Source of the DNA: Boesenbergia rotunda
Taxonomy: Eukaryota; Streptophyta; Magnoliopsida; Zingiberales; Zingiberaceae
Direction: 5' to 3'
NCBI GenBank assembly: GCA_024364735.1
Contig: JAGFNQ010001187.1
Location: 502,198 to 566,197 of the forward strand
Length of the DNA stretch: 64,000 nt
How positions within the stretch are numbered: the first letter of the stretch is position 1; every line of letters starts with the position of its first letter. The translations under genes and the position numbers were made by a program. Positions 57,004 through 64,000 of this stretch are shown piece by piece. The notes beneath the pieces were generated by a model. That model was not told the origin of the DNA. It saw only the letters and a list, made by a program, of their open reading frames with translations, and made no database searches.

Positions 57004-58416
57004 TGTTGGTGCAGGAAGCACCAGATCGAACCTTGTTTTGATATTGGCAAAGGATTCAAAGTTAAGGGTTAATTGTTGTCTAACAATGCTACTTGAGAGT
57101 GCAGGAAACAAAGTCCTAGCGAAGGGCTGCTAGGCACCTGACGATGGGCTGTCAGGAAACCAAGTCCTGGCAAAGGGTTGCTGGGCGAAAACCAAGTCCT
57201 AGCGAAGGGATGCTAGGCACCTGACGATGGGCTGTCAGGAAACCAAGTCCTGGCGAAGGGTTGCTGGGCAAAAACCAAGTCCTGGCGAAGGGCTGCTAGG
57301 CGAAAACCAAGTCCTGGCGAAGGGCTGCTAGGCGAAAACCAAGTCCTGGCGAAGGGTTGCTAGGCGAAAACCAAGTCCTGGCGAAGGGCTGCTAGGTGAA
57401 AACCAAGACCTGGCGAAGGGCTGCCGGGCAAAAGTCCAACTGGAGAATCCGGTTGGCACCAGGTAAATTCTCCCGAGAGGAGTAGGTGAGGACGCGTTCC
57501 CCTTGAGGGAACATTAGGCGTCGGTTCGACCTAGGGCTCCATTTTGGAGATCCAAAGTCAGAACCAAGATAGCTAAGGCTGTTTTAACTAACTTATTATT
57601 TGCTGTTTTGGACTAACCCTGGATGCAGGACCGAAGGACTGTGTTTCTGCAGCTCAGAGAGCCTCAAAGGAGTGAGGCCGTAGCTGAGCAGGGCGCCCCG
57701 GATGTGTCGGGCGCCCCAGAGTCAACCCAAAGTCAGCAGAGAGGTAAACGCCCCGACAGCACCGCATGTCGGGCGCCCCGCGTGTCTCGGGCGCCCACTG
57801 TACCACGCCACTGAAGGCTGCTGCTGCTCACTCTCGCGAAGCCCTGAAGATGACGCTTTGACCGGTCAACCGTGCGCCCCGCGCGCGTCGAGCGCCCCGG
57901 TCAAAGCTGATCCCGAAGATGAAGAGATCAGCCTTGACCAGAGGGCTCGCCGGATCAAGAGCCACGTGGGGGGCGCCCCGAGCATGTCGGGCGCCCCCTG
58001 CCCTATATAAAGAGGGCCTCGACCCTATTCTTAAACAACCAATTCCTTCGACAATTCTACGCTCTTCTGCTTCCACGACACGCTCCAGAAAGCTGCCAAC
58101 TCAAGCCGACGACGTCCCGCTGCTCCAGAACTTCAATCTTCACCGGACGTCGGTAACAAGAGTTGTATTTAAGTTTACGAGAATATTTTTATTATTATTT
58201 GTGTGTAAACTTTTGCGAACTTATAGAATTGCCCGCAGAAAACGGTCAACGACCGTGGGCCTTGGAGTAGGAGTCGACCCAGGCTCCGAACCAAGTAAAC
58301 CGGCTGTGTTTGCGTTGTTGTGTTCTCTTTTATTTCCGCTGCGCACCCGCTCTTTTTAAATCCGAACGAATTGCGACATTCACCCCCCCCCCTCTCTCGC
58401 ATTTCTCGATCCAACA
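57004..58416 (+). repeat. 3' LTR of the young gag-only element
   Basis: 1,413 bp, about 99% identical by eye to 51038-52451; changes include GATAG for GACAG, one extra T in the late U5 and small indels around the GGGCGCCC sites. Confidence 0.93.
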
Positions 58417-58421
58417 TGATG

Positions 58422-60467
58422 TGCCAAAAATTGGAACCAAAGGTAGGAATGATTGCTGATCAAATCAGTTTGAAAAACACATCTATTAGAAAAGTTCCAT
58501 GCGTAAATGAATGAAGGAAATCAGGGATAAGTGAAAAATCAGATAACTTGGCACAACAAACTGCAGAAATTGCAGTTTTTCAGAACACTGCAGTTAACTT
58601 TCAGATAACTTGTAGAAACAAGCTGCAGAATCGTGATTTCAGAAATCAGTTGATACAAAGATTCCGGATCAGGATACCAAGGCTGCTATGCAAAAACTGA
58701 TGCTGACTTTGCTTGATACAAAGACAAGAACTAATAACTTAAACTGCCGGCCATGAAACTAAGTTTCAAAAACAGAGGATGTGCAAAAATTGGACATTGA
58801 AAATAGAAGGCAATGGTTGTAATCGAGTGCAAGAAATTCAGAAGACAATGGCTGTGATGTTTCTGAATTCATCCGGCACTCTTAAATTCAGAAAGGATAA
58901 CTGAAAACTTCAGATTGGAGTCTAACGTGCAGAAATTTAGCTGAACTTTGCAGAAATACAACTGCTACAAATCAGTTGGAACCAATTGCAGAATTGGAAA
59001 TGGAGTAATGCAGTAATGCAGAAACGGAAATGGATTGAATGGAACAAGTTGCTATGTAAATTCAGATAAGAAAACTAAACTAACTTAATACAAAAGATCA
59101 GGAACTGCAGTAAAAGAAAGTGACTGAAACGCAACAACCAAACTGATACGCTGAAAGCTAATTGGCACGCAAGCAAAATAAACAAAAGTAAACTGAAATT
59201 GAATTCGATCAGTCCCTAAACAAGCTTCCTAACTACTTAACTTGAGGATTTAAACCTAATTAAGCTAAACAATTCAGAGAAACGAAATTGAGTATTCTAA
59301 TACAAAAACAGAAATTAAACCAAGTGCAGAAACAAAATTACAGCTACAAACAATGAAAATTAACCAAGTAAACTAATCCTCAACCCTTCCCTAGCTCGAT
59401 TACACCTTGTTCGTCACGCAAGGGCTGGCCTCGAACCCGTAAACTCAGCGAACCATTGAAAAACAGCTCTGCGATTCAAATCCAGCTCACACTCTGAACC
59501 AATCTGAATTCCGAATCGATTTCCTCAATCTGGCATTGTCCAATTGCGCGGATGGTGTGGGGATGAACCAAGCACTCCAGGGAACCCCTCTGAACTGCTC
59601 GGATGGATGAAGGATGGAGCAAAACCGAGATTGAAGCAATAAATGACAGAGCTGCGAAAACCTCACAACAACTCTGTTTTGGCCAATTCGGAGCTGGAAA
59701 TTCACCGAGAACCTTCCCAATAGCCTAGCAATTGATCTAGTAGAAGAATTGAGGGGTCGCGCCCCTTGGATTGAAGAAAACTGCTGAAGAAAACTAAGAA
59801 CACGAAGAAGGAAGAAGCTGCGGCGGAGACGCGACGAGGCTGAAGGCAGGGAAACGTTTGATTAAATACATAAGCATTGGATGGCCCAGATTTCTCCACA
59901 TCAATCCAACGGCTAATCTTGCTCTGATTTGAGCCAAACTTTGATGATGACGATCTGGGGTCAGGATCTGCCTCGTGGTAGCTCGGATCCTCCAGATGTG
60001 CAACGGATGGTCCAGATCAACCTAATCATTGAATGGACAATCTAGAGCCCTCCGAGCTTGATCCAACGGTTGATTTAGCTCTGATTGGGATGAAACCTTC
60101 AGATCTTGATCAGTATGCTTGATCAACCCTAACCCTAGCTCGGATTGCTTCAGATGGTCCCGGATGGTCCAGATCTAGCCGCTTTTGAATCGGACGGCCC
60201 AGATTTAATCATAATCTTGATAACTCGATCCGGGTCACTTCCGACTCAAGTTCGACCCAATATGCCCTAGATCCATGAACCTTTCATGCCTACAAAAATA
60301 GATCAAGAATTTAGTGGTCAAATAATCCAAATATGTGTAAATTTGCAATTAAGTCCAAAATAAAGGTAAGTTCTAAAACCTAGGGTAAAATCACAATTAA
60401 GCAATAAAAACATAGGTCAAACATGGATTTTAGCAATTAAAATAGTCAACAAAAATGGTACTTATCA
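58422..60467 (-). repeat. 5' LTR of gypsy element, outer segment
   Basis: Continues 50353-51037 and ends at CTTATCA 60467, the LTR start on the minus strand. The start sequence is shared with 44815-45037 and 1-225. Confidence 0.9.
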
Positions 60468-60836
60468 CCGGGCCCGGTCGGGCGTGGCGGTCCACGCTCG
60501 GCCAGGGTAAGTCGGACGGTGTCCAGACTCTTGCTAAGGCAAGTTATAAGTGGGCTCGCTCTCACGCACCCACCGGACTCGGCACCGATCGGGCGTGGCG
60601 TTCCACGTTCGGTCAGGCCCGGTCGGGCGTGGCGGTCCACGCTCGGCCAGGGTAAGTCGGACGGTGTCCAGACTCTTGCTAAGGCAAGTTATAAGTGGGC
60701 TTGCTCTCACGCACCCACCGGACTCGGCGCCGATCGGGCGTGGCGTTCCACGTTCGGTTGGACCCGGTCGGGCGTGGCGGTCCACGCTCGGCCAGGGTAA
60801 GTCGGACGGTGTCCAGACTCTTGCTCAGAGGAAATA
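60468..60836. repeat. GC-rich tandem repeat, 145-bp period
   Basis: Units start at 60476, 60621 and 60766 (GGTCGGGCGTGGCGGTCC), about 2.5 copies. Each holds GTCGGACGGTGTCCAGACTC and a second, diverged half-unit (GATCGGGCGTGGCGTTCC). The open frames crossing it are by-products of GC content. It may be LTR text of a Tat-like element, since 62215-62492 has a similar style. Confidence 0.85.
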
Positions 60837-60842
60837 TGAAAT

Positions 60843-62209
60843 TGTTGGATCGAGAGAACCGATAGAGGGGGGGTGAATATCGGAAAGCGTTCGGATTTAA
60901 AATAAGAGCAATTGCAAGCGGAAGATAAAAACACACAACGCAAACACAGTTATTTTTTACTTGGTTCGGAGCCTAAGTCGACTCCTACTCCAAGGCCCAC
61001 GGTCGTTGACCGTTTACTTTGGGCAATTCTATATGAGGCGTAAAAACAGTTTACAAGAATTGATTACAATAGCAGTGTAATAAGCACAAAATTAAAAGAT
61101 CGCTCTTTTGTTACCGACGTCCGAGGTAGGTTGACTTTAAGAAGCGGAGGGACGTCGTCGGCTCGTGTTGGGAGGTTTCCGGAGTAGAGCGCGGGAGCAG
61201 AAGAGCGTCGAAGCGTTGAATTGAAGTTGTTGCTGAAAGCCTGGGTGTTGGGTGCTATTTATAGCACCTCGGGGCGCCCTGGACGTCGGGGGCGCCACCC
61301 CACGTGTCACGCGATCCGAGCTTCGCACGGTCAACCTCTATCCCACTCGAATAGGGATGAGGTTTGACACTGGGGGCGCCCTGGATGCTGGGGGCGCCCT
61401 GCTTGACTCCTTCAGTGCGGGCTTCTCGATTGGATAAGGGTAATCGGCTTCGCTGGCGTAGGCGCGGGGCGCCCTGGGCACTGAGGGCGCCCTGGGCGTT
61501 CGGGGAGCCCTGGCTGCTGGGGGCGCCCCGGCCAGTGGTTAGCCGAAGCCTTTGTTGCTTCGCTTGTTTTGTGTTACCCCTGGGGGCGCCCAGGACACTG
61601 AGGGCGCCCTGCTCAGCTACTTGCCTCTCTCCTTTGGGCATTCTGAGCTGCAGACACACGTTCCTTCGGTCGTGCATCCAGGGTTAGTCCAAAACAATAT
61701 AAAGCATTAGAGTATTATGTTTATACAGCCTTAGCTGTCTTGGTTCTGACTTTGGGCCTCCAAAATCGAGCCCTAGGTCGAACCGATGCCTACTGTTCCC
61801 TCGACGGGGAACGCGTCCTCACCTACTCCTTTCGGGAGAATTTACCTGATGTCAACCGTTCCTCTGGTTGGACTTTTGCCTAGCGGTCCTTCGCCAGGTC
61901 TTGAGTACCAAGCTGCCCTTCGCCTGGTGCCTAGCAGTCCTTCGCTAGGGCTTTGTATCCTGGCATTCCTTCGCTAGGTGCCTAGCAGTCCTTCGCTAGG
62001 GCTTTGTTTCCTGGCAGCCCTTCGCCAGGTGCCTAGCAGCCCTTCGCTAGGACTTTGTTTCCTGGCATCCCTTCGCCAGGTGCCTAGCAGCCCTTCGCTA
62101 GGACTTTTCCTGCACACTTGAGTAACATTGTTAGATCACCAATAAACTTAACTTTGAATCCTTTGCCAATATCAAAACAAGGTTCGATATGGTGCTGCCT
62201 GCACCAACA
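60843..62209 (-). repeat. Solo LTR of the gag-only family
   Basis: 1,367 bp, minus orientation, no interior. Flanks GAAAT (60838-60842) and GAAAA (62210-62214) match at four of five bases. It contains the hairpin ACGGTC/GACCGT (60999-61013), GGGCGCCC palindromes (61270-61610) and covarying inverted repeats (61865-62105). Confidence 0.85.
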
Positions 62210-62492
62210 GAAAATTTCTCTAAGTGTCCGACGCTCGGTATATTTGCGCCCTTAGCCGTTCGATCGGGCCGTTACCCAGATTCGGGCATGTGGCTCGGTC
62301 GGGTTGATACCCTGACTCGACGACGATGCACGGTTTGTTTTTAATGAGTTAACCTTCACGGGGAAGTCGAGTTAGCTTGTGTGCTCCTGTTTGACCAGTT
62401 CAACCTTACCAGGTTGACCTATTATTCCTTTTGTCTCTCAGAACGTGGAAAACCCCGCCCCGTCAATAGATATTGCGGCAAGATGTCATTTC
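62210..62492. other. GC-rich flank, no gene
   Basis: Unique in this window, with CGCTCGG, CGATCGGG and CTCGGTCGGG words like the tandem repeat at 60468; probably the remainder of the same LTR-like sequence, now split by the solo LTR. No coding frame. Confidence 0.5.
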
Positions 62493-63927
62493 TGTTGGTG
62501 CAGGAAGCACCATATCGAACCTTGTTTTGATATTGGCAAAGGATTCAAAGTTAAGTTTAATTGTTATCTAACAATGTTACTCAAGTGTGCAAGAAAAGTC
62601 CTAGCGAAGGGCTGCTAGGCACCTGGCGAAGGACTGCCAGGATACAAAGTCCTAGCGAAGGGCTGCTAGGCACCTGGCGAAGGGCTGCCAGGAAACAAAG
62701 TCCTAGCGAAGGGCTGCTAGGCACTGGCGAAGGAATGCCAGGGTGAAAAGCCCTAACGAAGGACTGCTAGGCGCCAGGCGAAGGACAGCTTGGGACTGAA
62801 GCCCTAGCGAAGGAATGCTAGGCACTGGGCCAAGGACAGCTCGGTATACAAGACCTGGCAAAGGACCGCCAGCAAAAGTCCAACCAGAGGAACGGTTGGC
62901 ATCAGGTAAATTCTCCCGAGAGGAGTAGGTGAGGACGCGTTCCCCGTCGAGGGAACAGTAGGCGTCGGTTCGACCTAGGGTTCCATTTTGGAGACCCAAA
63001 GTCAGAACCAAGACAGCTAAGGCTGTATAAACTAACAATTTATTATTTCATTGTGTTTTGGACTAACCCTGGATGCAGGACCGAAGGAACGTGTGTCTGC
63101 AGCTCAGAGAGCCTCAAAGGAATGAGGCAATGGCTGACCAGGGGCGCCCGGAGTGTCCCGGGCGCCCCCAAGGTGAACACAAAACACAAGAAAGCAAAGC
63201 AAGCTTCGACAGTTCAACTCCCGGGCGCCCCCGTGCTCCCGGGTGCCCCCGTGCTCCCGGGCGCCCCCAGCGCCCCCAGCGCTCCGGGCGCCCCGCCTGT
63301 CGCGGGCGCCCCCAGTGCCAGCTGCTGAAGCACTCCCTCGCGAAGCCAAGAGGATGAAGGCTTGACCCGGTCAACCCGGGCGCCCCGAGCGCTCCGGGCG
63401 CCCCGGTCAAAACTAATCCCGATTTTGAAGGGATCAGATGTTGACCGCGCTGGAGACGGATCGACCGCCACGTGGGGAGGCGCCCCCGACGTCCCGGGCG
63501 CCCCCAGGCCCTATATAAAGGGCCCTCGACCCCAAGCTTCAAACATCACTTGAATCAACGCTTCTACGCTCTTCTGCTCCCGCGCTCTGCTCCGGAAACC
63601 TCCCGACACGAGACTCAAGCACCGACGACGTCCTCCCGCTCCGAAAATACCATCTACTCCGGACGTCGGTAACGAAGAGCTATTTTAGTTTACTGTACTG
63701 AATTCTGTAAAATCTTTTGTAAACTATTTTTGCGACATATAGAATTGCCCGCAGAAAACGGTCAACGACCGTGGGCCTTGGAGTAGGAGTCGACCTAGGC
63801 TCCGAACCAAGTAAAACCACCTGTGTCTGTGTGTTTTTAACTTTAATCTTCCGCTACGCATTCTCTCTTCAAATCCGAACGATTTCCGATATTCACCCCC
63901 CCCTCTATCGGTTTTCTCGATCCAACA
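62493..63927 (+). repeat. 5' LTR of another gag-only element
   Basis: 1,435 bp, TGTTGGTGCAGG to GATCCAACA. Alternating inverted repeats CCTAGC/GCTAGG and CCTGGC/GCCAGG (62600-62880), GGGCGCCC cluster (63141-63513), TATATAAAG (63512-63520) and hairpin 63758-63772. The element continues beyond the window. Confidence 0.92.
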
Positions 63928-63929
63928 AG

Positions 63930-63941
63930 TGGTATCAGAGC
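63930..63941 (+). other. Primer binding site, tRNA-Met
   Basis: TGGTATCAGAGC two bases after the LTR; the leader (GGTGCAACCACCAATTTGA) follows to the window end. Confidence 0.9.
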
Positions 63942-64000
63942 GGGGAAGCTCAAATTTGGTGCAACCACCAATTTGAGAGTTTTTCGGATTTACAAATTTT

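Larger units (their letters stand above)
51038..58416 (+). mobile_element. Young gag-only LTR retrotransposon, intact ends
   Basis: 7,379 bp with LTRs of 1,414 and 1,413 bp, tRNA-Met primer site, degenerate gag, ~2.9 kb noncoding interior and polypurine tract. A perfect duplication TGATG flanks it (51033-51037, 58417-58421). By eye the LTRs differ at about a dozen positions, i.e. about 99% identical, so the insertion is recent. No pol at all: it must use enzymes supplied in trans. Confidence 0.93.
42284..60467 (-). mobile_element. Non-autonomous gypsy-type element, minus strand
   Basis: Minus-strand order: 5' LTR (58422-60467 plus 50353-51037, split by a younger element), tRNA-Asp-type primer site, Q-rich gag-like frame, long noncoding interior, polypurine tract, 3' LTR 42284-45037. 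No protease, RT or integrase. The primer site TGGCGCCGTTGCC is typical of Athila/Tat-type gypsy elements. Flanks differ (GGCAT left, CCGGG right), so no duplication. Confidence 0.85.

Noticed and set aside
60455..60876. Overlapping ORFs on both strands of the GC-rich repeat
   Set aside because: Produced by GC-rich tandem repetition; no protein family and no start context.
63041..63540. Gly/Ala/Pro-rich ORFs in the last LTR
   Set aside because: Translation of GGGCGCCC repeats in all frames on both strands; no coding signal.

Overview
This is a plant nuclear window made almost entirely of LTR retrotransposons. The evidence is tRNA-Met and tRNA-Asp primer binding sites, polypurine tracts, Copia and Ty3/gypsy polyproteins, a chromodomain integrase and elements nested inside one another. 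I see no host gene, rRNA, tRNA or CRISPR array. The species cannot be fixed from repeats; a large, repeat-rich angiosperm genome fits, and I do not claim more.

Layout. 1-225 is the end of a minus-strand gypsy-type LTR lying inside the 5' LTR of a plus-strand Copia element (226-8937: gag, integrase, RT, RNase H, 2.27-kb 3' LTR). 8938-15210 is a tangle of gag-only LTR elements, mainly a minus-strand copy (9346-14722) with a double zinc-knuckle gag. 15211-25770 is the 3' part of a plus-strand relative, split by a complete minus-strand Copia element (16269-23763, duplication ACTGG). 25771-32076 is a chromovirus-like gypsy relic with gag, no pol and a 3-kb LTR; its gag is split by a solo LTR (26923-28505, duplication TTTAC). 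32077-33032 is an AT-rich spacer plus a Copia protease scrap. 33033-41846 is a nearly complete minus-strand Tekay-like chromovirus with a 340-base assembly gap in one LTR. 41847-42283 is a scrap of Tat-like RT. 42284-60467 is a non-autonomous minus-strand gypsy element with a Q-rich gag-like ORF; a young gag-only element (51038-58416, duplication TGATG) sits in its 5' LTR. 60468-62492 holds a 145-bp tandem repeat and a solo LTR. 62493-64000 starts another gag-only element.

How the parts work together. The gag-only elements encode at most Gag, so they must borrow protease, RT and integrase, most plausibly from a Copia element (same tRNA-Met primer site and Gag type). What is conserved in them is cis structure: U3 arrays of short inverted repeats whose arms change together while the spacer drifts, paired GGCGCC palindromes upstream of the TATA box, a covarying hairpin in R/U5, and hairpin modules in the noncoding 3' interior. 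That cis system is the most interesting signal here. The coding regions have decayed mainly by nonsense changes at Trp and Gln codons in otherwise continuous frames, as expected from deamination of methylated cytosines in silenced DNA.
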